This document shows, in pieces, positions 1-7,453 of a stretch of DNA of 55,036 bases. Source of the stretch: Acidobacterium sp. GTDB lineage: Bacteria > Acidobacteriota > Terriglobia > Terriglobales > Acidobacteriaceae. The DNA is taken from the NCBI GenBank assembly GCA_003131625.1, contig PKVY01000139.1:476-55511 (forward strand). Reading direction: 5' to 3'. How positions within the stretch are numbered: the first letter of the stretch is position 1; the number at the start of each line of letters is the position of its first letter. The notes under the pieces are model-generated. The model ran no database searches and was not told the DNA's origin. It was given only the letters and a program-made list of their open reading frames with translations. The position numbers and the translations under genes are program-made.

Positions 1-188
1 CGGAAGGCAAAGGCTTTCCGAAGGCATCTCAGTTCTACGGAAAGCCGGGGAAAGCATCCGAAGATCGGTAGAAATACTCTGATATTCTGGAACTGCAGGC
101 GTGCCACTGTCATTTGGCAAAGCCATGCAAACGATACAACATAAACTACTTATGCCGCATCCGAATGAGTGCGGCCGGAAAATAATAT
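1..188. other. Non-coding leader ahead of the sigma-factor gene
   Basis: No gene is visible here. An imperfect 8-bp hairpin lies at 1-20 (CGGAAGGC against GCTTTCCG). A GGAACT box at 89-94 followed 14 bases later by GTC at 109-111 resembles an ECF-type promoter and could mean autoregulation, but the spacing is short and no start site can be fixed. The 15-base string at 86-100 recurs with one change at 2803-2817, upstream of hicB. Confidence 0.3.
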
Positions 189-791
189 TTGACCGACCCA
201 CGACAGAAACCCAGCACCGACCTTAGCGAGGCTGATGCCATCGAGCGGGCCAAGCAGGGGGACGCGGACGCGTTCCAGGTGCTTTACGATAAGCACAAGC
301 GGCGCGTCTATTCGCTCTGCCTCCGGATGACCGCCAACACGGCTGAGGCGGAAGATTTGGCGCAGGAAGCGTTTTTGCAGCTCTATCGCAAGATTGGGAC
401 CTTCCGCGGCGACTCGGCGTTTTCGACGTGGCTGCACCGGCTGGCGGTGAATGTGGTGCTGATGCATCTGCGGCGCAAGGGATTGCCGCAGATATCGCTG
501 GAGGAGGCGCTGGAGCCGGCGCAGGACGACGGGCCACGCAAAGATATAGGAGCGCGGGATTTGACGCTGTCGGGCTCGATCGACCGGGTGACGCTGGAGC
601 GAGCCATCGAGAATCTGCCTCCCGGTTACCGGCTGGTTTTTGTACTACACGATGTGGAAGGGTACGAGCATAATGAGATAGCGGAGATGCTGGATTGCTC
701 CACCGGGAACAGCAAATCGCAGCTGCACAAGGCGCGGATGAAGCTGCGCGACCTGCTGAAGAAGGGCCAGCGGAAGGAGCAGATCGCGTGA
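189..791 (+). CDS. RNA polymerase sigma factor, ECF subfamily
   Basis: This is a 200-residue alternative sigma factor that would direct core RNA polymerase to a small set of promoters. Region 2 covers roughly residues 22-97 ([17 protein letters not shown], then [12 protein letters not shown] and [11 protein letters not shown]). Region 4 covers about 133-193, with the usual [17 protein letters not shown] and a helix-turn-helix ending in [10 protein letters not shown]. Length and the absence of regions 1 and 3 fit the ECF group. The start is TTG at 189: an in-frame TAA lies at 183-185 and no ATG occurs before residue 47. The stop overlaps the start of a zinc anti-sigma gene, so the two are translationally coupled and very probably work as a sigma/anti-sigma pair. 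The signal sensed cannot be told from sequence. Confidence 0.93.
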   Translation: MTDPRQKPSTDLSEADAIERAKQGDADAFQVLYDKHKRRVYSLCLRMTANTAEAEDLAQEAFLQLYRKIGTFRGDSAFSTWLHRLAVNVVLMHLRRKGLPQISLEEALEPAQDDGPRKDIGARDLTLSGSIDRVTLERAIENLPPGYRLVFVLHDVEGYEHNEIAEMLDCSTGNSKSQLHKARMKLRDLLKKGQRKEQIA

Positions 792-1063
792 CTGTGATCC
801 GCGCCATGGACAAAACCATGACCTGTGCCGAATTCCAGGACGTCCTTCCGGAGCTGTTCGAGTCGCAGAGCGACCTGTCGAACCACGAGCATCTGAAGAG
901 CTGCGAGAACTGCGCTGCGCTGGTGCGGGACCTCGAATATATTGCGTCGCAGGCGCGGCTGCTGCTGCCGATTCACGACCCCAGCCCCGCGGTATGGGAC
1001 AACATCCAGCAGGCAATCCAACAAGACAAGCCTGAGCCCCCGTCGACAACCGCGCGGAAATAA
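788..1063 (+). CDS. Anti-sigma factor with zinc-binding (ZAS-like) motif
   Basis: A protein of about 91 residues starting at GTG 788, which overlaps the sigma-factor stop in a GTGA arrangement; ATG at 806 is an alternative start. It contains H-x3-C-x2-C (HLKSCENC), the signature of zinc-containing anti-sigma domains that clamp ECF sigma factors. The family usually carries a membrane helix after this domain. None is seen here, so it should be cytoplasmic, as in redox-responsive ZAS proteins, where the Cys ligands themselves are the sensor. The partner is inferred from coupling to the upstream gene. The C-terminal third is polar, with no recognised domain. Confidence 0.8.
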   Translation: MTVIRAMDKTMTCAEFQDVLPELFESQSDLSNHEHLKSCENCAALVRDLEYIASQARLLLPIHDPSPAVWDNIQQAIQQDKPEPPSTTARK

Positions 1064-1104
1064 GGCTGGCTGTCCGGCCTGGCGTTCATATAATCAGCAC
1101 AAGC

Positions 1105-1713
1105 ATGAGCGGCCCGGCTTCGTTTCCGGCAAATCCATCGCGCATCATCCTCACCGGCTTTATGGGCGCGGGCAAGACTACTGTCGGCGCGCTGCTGGCG
1201 GAGCGCCTTGGGTGGGATTTTGTCGACTCGGACCTGCTGGTGGAAGCGCGCGCGGGGATGACGGTGGCGGAGATCTTCGAGAAGCGGGGCGAAGCCGTGT
1301 TTCGGGAGATGGAAGCGGTGGCGATTCGGGATGCAGCGTCGGCAGACCGGCTGGTGGTGGCGCTGGGCGGGGGCGCGCTGGAGATGGCGGCAACGCGCGA
1401 CCTGGTGGCGGGATTGCCGGATGCACTGGTGGTATTCCTCGACGCACCGCTGGAGACGCTGTTGGCGCGATGCGCGGGACATGCAGACGGCCCGGTTCGT
1501 CCAGTGCTGGCGGATCGCGCTCGCCTGGCGGAGCGCTGGAACGCGCGTCTTCTGTGGTATCGCCGGGCGCATGTCACCGTCGACACAGCGGACCTTTCGC
1601 CGGAGGCTGTGGCGGAATGCATTCTGCAGAGAGTTGAGCCGGGAATTGGAGGCGCCCAGCCTGCTAACGGTCGCTCAAGCAGCGCGCGCAGCAAGCCGGG
1701 AGTGCCTGCATGA
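1105..1713 (+). CDS. aroK: Shikimate kinase
   Basis: Phosphorylates shikimate with ATP to shikimate 3-phosphate, the fifth step of the chorismate pathway, in the cytoplasm. The Walker A loop GFMGAGKT is at about residues 18-25. The shikimate-binding FVDSDLLVEARAG follows near residues 38-50, the GGGAL loop near 88-92, and the lid region with Arg residues (GPVRPVLADRARLAERW) near 128-144. Family length is about 170-180; the extra 25 residues form a polar C-terminal tail. Its stop overlaps the next start (ATGA at 1710-1713). A class I DAHP synthase of the same pathway lies 8 kb away on the other strand, so the two are not an operon. Confidence 0.93.
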   Translation: MSGPASFPANPSRIILTGFMGAGKTTVGALLAERLGWDFVDSDLLVEARAGMTVAEIFEKRGEAVFREMEAVAIRDAASADRLVVALGGGALEMAATRDLVAGLPDALVVFLDAPLETLLARCAGHADGPVRPVLADRARLAERWNARLLWYRRAHVTVDTADLSPEAVAECILQRVEPGIGGAQPANGRSSSARSKPGVPA

Positions 1714-2780
1714 CCAGCACGAAGCCGATGGACCCGCGCGGCATCGTCCTGTTCGCGTTTGGCGTTGCGATCGCGCTCTATATGTCCTACATCCTGCGCG
1801 ACGAACTGGTGGTGATTTACGTAAGCGCGCTGTTCGCGGTGGTGCTAATGCCGCTGGTGCGGGGCGTGATGAAGCTGCACATCGGAAGGTGGCACCCGAG
1901 CCGGGGCATCGCTGTGCTGCTGATTGTGGTGCTGACCGCGGGGAGCCTGGGCGCTTTCTTCGGCTTCGCGCTCCGGCCGGCGTTCAGGGACCTGCGGGAG
2001 TTTGTGCGGGAACTGCCGCAGCGAGGGCCGCAGTTCTTTGCCCGCATCCAGCAAGTTCCGTTGCTGCACGACGTCAATCTGGATGCGCTGCAGGAAAAGG
2101 TTCAGGACATTGCCGGCAATCTGGCGACCTATGTGGTTCGCTTCGCGAGCGACTGGGCGGGGACGGTGGTTCGTATTATTGCGGGGATTGTGCTGACGGT
2201 GTACTTCATCCTCGAAGGGGATGAGGCGTACGGGTGGTTTCTCTCGCTGTTTCCGATGGAGCGGCGGCTGCGCCTGGATCAGACGCTGGCGCGGGCCTCG
2301 GCGCGCATGGGCCGGTGGTTGCTGGGGCAGGGGACGCTGATGCTGATCCTGGGCGTGTGCAGCACGATCGTCTTCGCGCTGCTGCGGGTCCGGTATGCGT
2401 ATGCGCTTGGAGTCATCATGGGGCTGTTCAATCTGGTGCCAGTGGCGGGAGCGCTGATTTCGGTTACGCTGGTGGTGCTGGTGGCGGCGCTGGATTCCTG
2501 GGGGCGCGTGGCGGGGGTGCTGATTTTCTATATTGCGTATCTGCAGGTCGAGAATACCTGGCTGACCCCAAAGATTATGCGGACGCAGGTCGACCTTGCG
2601 GGACTGACGATACTGATTGCGCTGCTGCTCGGGTCGTCGCTGGCGGGCATTATCGGAGCGATGGTCGCTGTGCCGACCGCGGTGCTGATTGCGGTGGTGC
2701 TGAACGAGTACGCGGTGCACGAAGAGGGGGGCATTATCGCGGAACCGCATCCAGCGCCCGCCACGCCGCGTGTCGAGTAG
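1710..2780 (+). CDS. AI-2E family transporter (PerM-type membrane protein)
   Basis: A 356-residue integral membrane protein of the AI-2E/PerM exporter family. Two hydrophobic helices come first (from about residues 10 and 32). They are followed by a soluble stretch (about 85-150, LREFVRELPQRGPQF) and then a cluster of helices, including the conserved segment GLFNLVPVAGALIS near 230-243 and a pair of helices near the C-terminus. Members have been linked to export of autoinducer-2, to Na+/H+ antiport and to uptake of small solutes, so the substrate here is open. It overlaps aroK by four bases and is probably co-transcribed, although the two have no known functional link. Confidence 0.85.
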   Translation: MTSTKPMDPRGIVLFAFGVAIALYMSYILRDELVVIYVSALFAVVLMPLVRGVMKLHIGRWHPSRGIAVLLIVVLTAGSLGAFFGFALRPAFRDLREFVRELPQRGPQFFARIQQVPLLHDVNLDALQEKVQDIAGNLATYVVRFASDWAGTVVRIIAGIVLTVYFILEGDEAYGWFLSLFPMERRLRLDQTLARASARMGRWLLGQGTLMLILGVCSTIVFALLRVRYAYALGVIMGLFNLVPVAGALISVTLVVLVAALDSWGRVAGVLIFYIAYLQVENTWLTPKIMRTQVDLAGLTILIALLLGSSLAGIIGAMVAVPTAVLIAVVLNEYAVHEEGGIIAEPHPAPATPRVE

Positions 2781-2828
2781 GTCCGGGCTGTGGCAGTGAT
2801 AGTCTGAAACTGCAGGCTGGTCGAGCAT

Positions 2829-3038
2829 ATGTTGTTTCACGTCACTTTGGAGAAGGCTGAGGACGGCTGGATTGTGGCCGAATGCCCCGCTCTGCCGGGA
2901 TGCGTCTCGCAGGGCCGCGATGAGAAGGAAGCCCTGGAGAATATTCGGGAAGCGATTACCGCGTGGATGTGGGCTGAGGACCAGAAAGCCGCGAGTTCTC
3001 TGCCACCTGACCGAACACCGGTTGTCGTAGCTGTCTGA
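2829..3038 (+). CDS. hicB: HicB-family antitoxin, short form
   Basis: A 69-residue protein with the partial RNase-H-like HicB fold: FHVTLEKAEDGWIVAECPAL followed by PGCVSQGRDEKEALENI and a helix. It lacks the C-terminal DNA-binding domain of longer HicB proteins, so it probably neutralises a toxin without repressing by itself. An open frame for a HicA-type toxin follows about 50 bases downstream, in the hicB-then-hicA order often seen for short HicB forms. There is no strong ribosome site ahead of ATG 2829. The 15-base motif at 2803-2817 lies just upstream. Confidence 0.82.
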   Translation: MLFHVTLEKAEDGWIVAECPALPGCVSQGRDEKEALENIREAITAWMWAEDQKAASSLPPDRTPVVVAV

Positions 3039-3082
3039 AAAGATCCCCAAAGCCTATGGATTTTCGGATCGGTGCGCTATAA

Positions 3083-3322
3083 CGCATTCGAGGACACCTC
3101 GTTGGGAAGCTCGGCAACGTCTCCGGCAAAGAAGCGGCTAAGGCATTTGGCCGCGCCGGGTGGCAGATCGCTGGACAAGTGGGCAGCCACCTGGTCATGA
3201 CGAAAGCCGGACAACGCGCGAATCTCTCGATTCCCCAGCACAAGGAACTTTCGGTGGGGACGTTGCGAGCCCTGATCCGCGCGGCGGGAATGACGGTGGA
3301 GGAGTTCACCGAGCTGTTGTAA
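3083..3322 (+). CDS. hicA: HicA-family mRNA interferase, no canonical start codon
   Basis: The frame is open from 3083 to TAA at 3320-3322. It encodes KLGNVSGKEAAKAFGRAGW, then a GSHLVM segment holding the catalytic HicA histidine, and a C-terminus (VGTLRALIRAAGMTVEEF) that matches the HicA double-stranded-RNA-binding-like fold over its full length. After the in-frame TAA at 3080-3082 there is no ATG, GTG or TTG before the conserved domain. The nearest options are ATT at 3086 or GTT at 3101. A GAGG at 3090-3093 would serve a start near 3101, and the TTG at 3102 beside it is out of frame. Either translation is very weak or the start was lost and the toxin is silenced. The fold is otherwise intact. 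Confidence 0.65.
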   Translation, partial: RIRGHLVGKLGNVSGKEAAKAFGRAGWQIAGQVGSHLVMTKAGQRANLSIPQHKELSVGTLRALIRAAGMTVEEFTELL

Positions 3323-3461
3323 ATTTGCGGTCGCATCAGCGCTGTTCGTCAGCGGGCATTCGCGCCTGGTATCATGAAAGACAGGCCTAACGCTGTTCTG
3401 CGAGATCCTTCTCCATGCACCTTTGTTCCCACCATCACGACGTTCGCCGGCCAGGAATCGT

Positions 3462-4457
3462 ATGGCTGTGACCTCGGCTCCTTCGGGCATCGAGCCGGGA
3501 GTGGTTGCGCTCGAACCGCAAACCGGGGCCGGGCACCATCCGCATCTGCACGCGCCACGCGCGGGCGAGACCGCATCGCTGCTGGTGGATTATCGCGAGC
3601 TGTTCAAACTGCGCGTGACGCTGATGGTGACGCTGACGGGATGGGCGGGGTTTTATCTTGGGTCGATGCGCTCGGGGATCAGCAGCGTCCAGCCGGGGTT
3701 GCTGGAGACGCTGATCGGCATCAGCGTGGTTTCGTCGGGCGCGGCCGCGCTGAACCAGGCGATTGAGCGCAGGCTGGATGCGAAGATGCTGCGGACAGCA
3801 AACCGCCCCATGGCGACGGGGCGGATCGGTCTGGCGCACGGCATCACGATCGGGTTGCTGGCGATTATTGCGGGGACGCTATGGCTGACCCATGAGACGA
3901 ATTTCATTACCGGTGGGCTGACGCTGCTGACCGCGTTTCTGTACGTGGCTGTGTACACGCCGCTGAAGCGCTTTACGACGCTGGCGACGTTTATCGGGGC
4001 GTTTCCGGGAGCGATGCCGCCGCTGCTGGGGTGGACCGCCGCCCGCGGCGTGATCGAGTGGCAGGGTGTGGCGCTGTTTGCAATTCTCTTCGTGTGGCAG
4101 TTTCCGCACTTCATGTCGATTGCGTGGCTCTATCGCGAGGACTACGCGCGCGCGGGGATTCGCATACTGCCGGTGGCGCAGCCGGATGGCTGGTCGACGG
4201 CGCTGGAGGCGCTCACTTACGCGGTGCTCATGATTCCGGCGAGCCTGCTGCCGTTCTGGCTGCACATGGATGGGAAGATTTATGCGGGAGTCGCGCTGGC
4301 ATTGGGGCTGGTGTACCTCGGCTACACGATTCGCTTTACGGGGATCGTGCGAGCGCGGAGTGAAACCGAATCGAGAATGTACGCGCGCGACCTGCTGAAG
4401 GTGAGCGTGATTTATCTGCCGCTGCTGCTTGCTGCATTGATGCTGAATGCGAAGTGA
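3462..4457 (+). CDS. ctaB: Protoheme IX farnesyltransferase (heme O synthase)
   Basis: A UbiA-superfamily prenyltransferase that adds farnesyl to heme b to give heme O for terminal oxidases, in the inner membrane. About nine hydrophobic helices follow a polar N-terminus of about 45 residues. The family motif appears as RRLDAKMLRTANRP (about residues 103-116), a variant of the N-x3-D-x3-DAKM-x-RT-x2-RP site. The second polar loop contains the conserved HFMSIAWLYREDY. ATG 3462 is chosen because AGGA lies 6 bases upstream; the frame continues upstream to 3423 without family sequence. It is followed by a DUF420 gene, a neighbour typical of cytochrome oxidase assembly loci. Confidence 0.9.
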   Translation: MAVTSAPSGIEPGVVALEPQTGAGHHPHLHAPRAGETASLLVDYRELFKLRVTLMVTLTGWAGFYLGSMRSGISSVQPGLLETLIGISVVSSGAAALNQAIERRLDAKMLRTANRPMATGRIGLAHGITIGLLAIIAGTLWLTHETNFITGGLTLLTAFLYVAVYTPLKRFTTLATFIGAFPGAMPPLLGWTAARGVIEWQGVALFAILFVWQFPHFMSIAWLYREDYARAGIRILPVAQPDGWSTALEALTYAVLMIPASLLPFWLHMDGKIYAGVALALGLVYLGYTIRFTGIVRARSETESRMYARDLLKVSVIYLPLLLAALMLNAK

Positions 4458-4460
4458 AGC

Positions 4461-4490
4461 AGGGTACAGGGTATAGGGTACAGGGTATAG
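4461..4490. repeat. Heptamer tandem repeat array, AGGGTAY x4
   Basis: Four consecutive 7-base units alternate AGGGTAC and AGGGTAT, starting 4 bases after the ctaB stop. If DUF420 translation began at GTG 4454 the array would be read as protein, which is unlikely. It is one of six arrays in the window with the same 7-base phase but different units. Confidence 0.85.
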
Positions 4491-4501
4491 AAACCGCCGA
4501 A

Positions 4502-5074
4502 ATGCCGACAGCAGCGACGAGTCCGAAACTGAGCCCGAGGCCGAAGCAGTCGATGTCGGCGCCCATAGCGGCGATCATCGGCGTGAGCGTGGCGGCAACG
4601 CTGTTTCTGTTCTGGCTGATTTATGTTCATCCAGCGTCGGACGCGGCGGCTGTGCGCTACACGTTCCTGCCGAATCTGAATGCGCTGCTGAACGGGTTGA
4701 GCGCCATTGCGCTGCTGATTGGCTTCTATTTCATCCGGACGCATCGTATTGCGCTGCATCGCGCCAGCATGATGACGGCTTTCGTCTTCAGCTCTCTTTT
4801 TCTGGTCTGCTACATTGCCAATCACGCGCTGCATGGCGACACGCTTTATCCGGTGCACAACCGCGTCTACTATGCCGCGTATCTGCCGATTCTGATCAGC
4901 CACATTGTGCTGGCGATTGTGGCGCTGCCCATCGTGCTGATCACGTTTTACCTGTCGCTGTCGCGGCGGTTCGCAGCGCATCGCAAGCTGGCGCGGTTCA
5001 CATTTCCGCTATGGCTCTATGTTTCGGTGACGGGCGTGGTGGTGCGCGTGATGCTGGTGGCGGCGCTGCGCTAG
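4502..5074 (+). CDS. DUF420 family membrane protein
   Basis: About 190 residues with five predicted helices, among them IAAIIGVSVAATLFLFWLIY, a stretch containing ALLNGLSAIALLIGFYFI, and a C-terminal helix ending in VRVMLVAALR. The pattern, with conserved histidines in the loops (RIALHRASMM, ANHALHG, SHIVLA), is that of DUF420, a family found beside cytochrome c oxidase genes and thought to help its assembly. ATG 4502 is preferred; ATG 4554 is also possible. The GTG at 4454 that overlaps the ctaB stop would force the heptamer repeat to be translated. The link to heme O synthase upstream supports a respiratory role. Confidence 0.82.
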   Translation: MPTAATSPKLSPRPKQSMSAPIAAIIGVSVAATLFLFWLIYVHPASDAAAVRYTFLPNLNALLNGLSAIALLIGFYFIRTHRIALHRASMMTAFVFSSLFLVCYIANHALHGDTLYPVHNRVYYAAYLPILISHIVLAIVALPIVLITFYLSLSRRFAAHRKLARFTFPLWLYVSVTGVVVRVMLVAALR

Positions 5075-5101
5075 AGGGCCGCGGGGCACGCCGGATATTC
5101 G

Positions 5102-5383
5102 ATGGCCGATAGATCAGAAATCGCAAACCGGGTGGAAGCCAGTGACGACGGAACGAGGTCGCTGTTGCGAACCGGCGGCTGGATGCTGGTGGCCGGCGTG
5201 CTGGCTGCGCTTCTGACCGCGACTGTCTTCGGCGGGATCAGCCGCCAGGGTCCGCACACCAACGCGGGATGGCTGTCGCTGATGGCGGCGCTGATGTGCC
5301 TGCCCTTTGGACTGATGCTGTTTGCCCTGGGCGCGGCGAAATGGCTGCGCAACCGGCGGATCGCGCGCACAAGCCAGCATTAG
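5102..5383 (+). CDS. Small two-helix membrane protein, unknown
   Basis: 93 residues. A polar N-terminus (about 25 residues) is followed by two hydrophobic helices, WMLVAGVLAALLTATVFGGI and LMAALMCLPFGLMLFALGAA, and a basic C-terminal tail (KWLRNRRIARTSQH). No domain is recognised. It lies 27 bases after the DUF420 gene on the same strand and may belong to the heme/oxidase assembly cluster, but that rests on position alone. Confidence 0.6.
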   Translation: MADRSEIANRVEASDDGTRSLLRTGGWMLVAGVLAALLTATVFGGISRQGPHTNAGWLSLMAALMCLPFGLMLFALGAAKWLRNRRIARTSQH

Positions 5384-5629
5384 CATTCGTTCGTGTAGCG
5401 CAGCGAGGTAACCGCCGTGGTTCGCAGACGTTCGCGAATCGGTGGCGCGCACCCGCCCGCCAGGATACGCTCGTGAACAGGACGGGACCGCGTATTGACC
5501 AAGAGCAGCTTTGCCGGGGGTCCCTGGTTCCTCAGCCGATCGCGACGAAAGCGCGCGATGCGGGTTCAAGGATAATGCTCTGAGAGCCGGGCCGCGCCTG
5601 GCTGCGTGCCCAGCAAGGAGAGATCTCTG

Positions 5630-6577
5630 ATGAAGACCACGGGACGATTCGCTGTACTGGCGGTGGTCGCCAGCTGCCTGTTGATCTCAACTGCGCGTGC
5701 GCAGTCGACGCCGCCGGCGCAGAACCAGCCACCGCAGCAGGATCAGGCTCAGGATCAAAACACCGGAGTGTCGCATCCTCCGGCGGATGACACGATCCAG
5801 GCGGACGAGGATGTTGCGCCGCCGGTTGTGGCTCCCAGGCCCAAACCGTCCGCAGCGATTCCGATGACGCCGGCGAAGCCGGCCGTTGTGGCGCCGCAGC
5901 CCGGCGATCCCGATTACGGGATGGTCACTTCGGCTCCCGGGACCACGACCGATGCGGCGTTGACCAGGCGTTCCTGGAATCCCGACGACGGCATGGTCAA
6001 CTATGTTCCGTCGGACCCGAATGAGTTGGCGGCGGGCACCAATATTCGCGTGCGCTTGTCGCAGGATCTCTCGACGACAGAAGCGCATCCTGGCGAGGCT
6101 TTTCGCGCGGTTGTGGACAGGGATGTGTCCAAGGAAGGGCGAGTGATCATCCCGGCGGGCGCGGAGCTGCGCGGCCACGTGGTTGGCGTGTCGCAGGGAC
6201 ATCACCTTGGCCCGCACGCGACCATTCGTCTCCGCCCGGAGATGGTGATGCTGCCAGATGGCACGGCGTATCACCTCTACGCGGAGGCGGTGCAGTCGAA
6301 GGCGCCCGGGACTCGCACCACGGACGAGGGCGGGATTGCAGCCAGCCCACACTATAAAAAGGACGCGATCGAGTACGGAGCGGGCACGGGCGCAGGCGCG
6401 GTCGCCGGCGGCGAGATTGCCGGCCCGGCGGGCGCGGGTGTGGGATCGCTGGTGGGCGCGGGTGTGGTGACGGCACACATGCTGATGGCGAAGCCCGCGG
6501 CAGCCAACCTGCCGCAGGGATCAATGCTGGTGTTCAGCCTGACGGAGCCGATGACGCTGACGCCGACCAAAAACTAG
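5630..6577 (+). CDS. Secreted protein with TrbI/VirB10-like C-terminal domain
   Basis: 315 residues. A signal peptide (KTTGRFAVLAVVASCLLIST, cleavage after ARAQ) comes first. A long Pro/Gln/Asp-rich linker runs to about residue 135 and contains two related segments, GDPDYGMVTSAPG and NPDDGMVNYVPS. The C-terminal domain has NIRVRLSQDLSTTEAHPGE, then GRVIIPAGAELRGHVVGV, which resembles the beta-rich VirB10/TrbI fold, and a Gly/Ala-rich helix of the glycine-zipper kind (about residues 245-280). No other conjugation genes are nearby, so a transfer role is unlikely; an envelope role is a guess. ATG 5630 is preached by AAGGAGAG upstream; GTG 5606 is an alternative. Confidence 0.6.
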   Translation: MKTTGRFAVLAVVASCLLISTARAQSTPPAQNQPPQQDQAQDQNTGVSHPPADDTIQADEDVAPPVVAPRPKPSAAIPMTPAKPAVVAPQPGDPDYGMVTSAPGTTTDAALTRRSWNPDDGMVNYVPSDPNELAAGTNIRVRLSQDLSTTEAHPGEAFRAVVDRDVSKEGRVIIPAGAELRGHVVGVSQGHHLGPHATIRLRPEMVMLPDGTAYHLYAEAVQSKAPGTRTTDEGGIAASPHYKKDAIEYGAGTGAGAVAGGEIAGPAGAGVGSLVGAGVVTAHMLMAKPAAANLPQGSMLVFSLTEPMTLTPTKN

Positions 6578-6639
6578 CCAGACTGCGAATCCCCGGAGCG
6601 GCGGCAGCCGACGCGATGAACGGGCAGTGTTTCCGCGAA

Positions 6640-6760
6640 GGGAGCATAGTTATCCGATGGTACGGATAAGCTATTACGTTTATCGATAAGTTACTATCTC
6701 GATGAATAAGCCCTCCATTACATAGGGATAAATGATCGATCCCGCAAGGTTACTTCTGGT
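6640..6760. other. AT-rich palindromic segment in non-coding DNA
   Basis: This stretch is clearly richer in A and T than its surroundings. It holds a TATCCG/CGGATA hairpin (6651-6668) and the perfect palindrome TTATCGATAA (6680-6689). No gene or mobile-element end is recognised. From 6578 to 6640 nothing is seen. Confidence 0.5.
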
Positions 6761-6803
6761 CCCGTCTGACGGTTGTTTTTCCGCATAGTGCGGCCCTGAG
6801 CTC

Positions 6804-6833
6804 TTGACAGTATTTTGGTACTGCCCCCATACT
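6804..6833 (+). promoter_or_regulatory. Strong sigma-70-type promoter
   Basis: A perfect TTGACA (6804-6809) is followed 18 bases later by CATACT (6828-6833). It points to the zinc-ribbon gene at 7098 and implies an untranslated leader of about 255 bases. The near-consensus -35 box is the best sigma-70-like site I found in the window. Confidence 0.7.
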
Positions 6834-6839
6834 CGCACC

Positions 6840-7097
6840 ATTGAAGCCTTGCAGAATGTAGGGTGGGCCTAACGTTGTTCTTACCCTTTCCCCGCACACA
6901 TAGATGGAACCGCACGCCGCTTTCAGGCGGCACTGATCACTGGTTGGAAATACGCTGAAGGGTTCAGCGGGCGAAAAAGGTAAGGATGCGGAGTTCCCTG
7001 GCTGACCGCACCCCTCCCCTCTTCCCTTTTCTGTCCTGAAAGCGGCGTGCGGCTTCACGCCCCAAAACTGCCGGTAACCGCTGAAGGGAGATACCCG
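6840..7097 (+). ncRNA. Putative structured leader RNA with long-range 18-bp stem
   Basis: CCGCACGCCGCTTTCAGG at 6910-6927 is perfectly complementary to 7035-7052, enclosing 107 bases. Inside lies a 7-bp hairpin, CGCTGAA-GGG-TTCAGCG (6953-6969), and a purine-rich strand (about 6970-6995) facing a pyrimidine-rich one (about 7014-7032). The left arm can instead fold locally as GCCGC-TTTCAG-GCGGC (6916-6931), so two exclusive folds exist. The stem ends 45 bases before the start codon at 7098. This looks like a regulatory leader or an independent small RNA; no known Rfam class is recognised by eye. Confidence 0.5.
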
Positions 7098-7370
7098 ATG
7101 GTGAACAACTGCTCGAACTCAGGGTGCGGCAAGCCCCTGCACTATCTGCGGGAAGGCCGGATTTTCATTTTCGACGCCTCCGTGGGCGCGGGTGAACCGG
7201 GCGCAAAGCGTTCGCGCCGCCTGGAGCACTACTGGCTCTGCGGAGGCTGCTCGGAAACCATGATGATGGTGCAGGACGGGCAGGGGAGGATCCGTATCAT
7301 GTCGAAACCAACGATCGCCATGGAGACGGAGGAAACTGCACCGGTCGTTGCCTCGATGCTGGCGTCCTAA
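7098..7370 (+). CDS. Small zinc-ribbon protein of acidobacterial type
   Basis: 90 residues. An N-terminal NNCSNSGCGKPLHYLREGR and a later LEHYWLCGGCSETMMM supply two pairs of cysteines spaced for one zinc site. The C-terminus is polar. Similar CGKPL-type short proteins are, to my knowledge, frequent and often multi-copy in Acidobacteria, with no assigned function. ATG 7098 has GGGAG 7 bases upstream; an upstream in-frame ATG at 7047 would lie inside the leader stem. The strong promoter and the folded leader suggest high, regulated expression. Confidence 0.7.
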   Translation: MVNNCSNSGCGKPLHYLREGRIFIFDASVGAGEPGAKRSRRLEHYWLCGGCSETMMMVQDGQGRIRIMSKPTIAMETEETAPVVASMLAS

Positions 7371-7453
7371 AGCAAGACAGAGGACATAATTTCGCAGGGC
7401 GGAGTCTCCGCTTGCGCACCGTTGCCGATTTCCGGCAATCTGGTGGCGGTCCG

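Noticed and set aside
4454-4501. GTG 4454 as start of the DUF420 gene, overlapping ctaB
   Set aside because: It would translate the heptamer repeat array into a peptide absent from the family; ATG 4502 or 4554 suits better.
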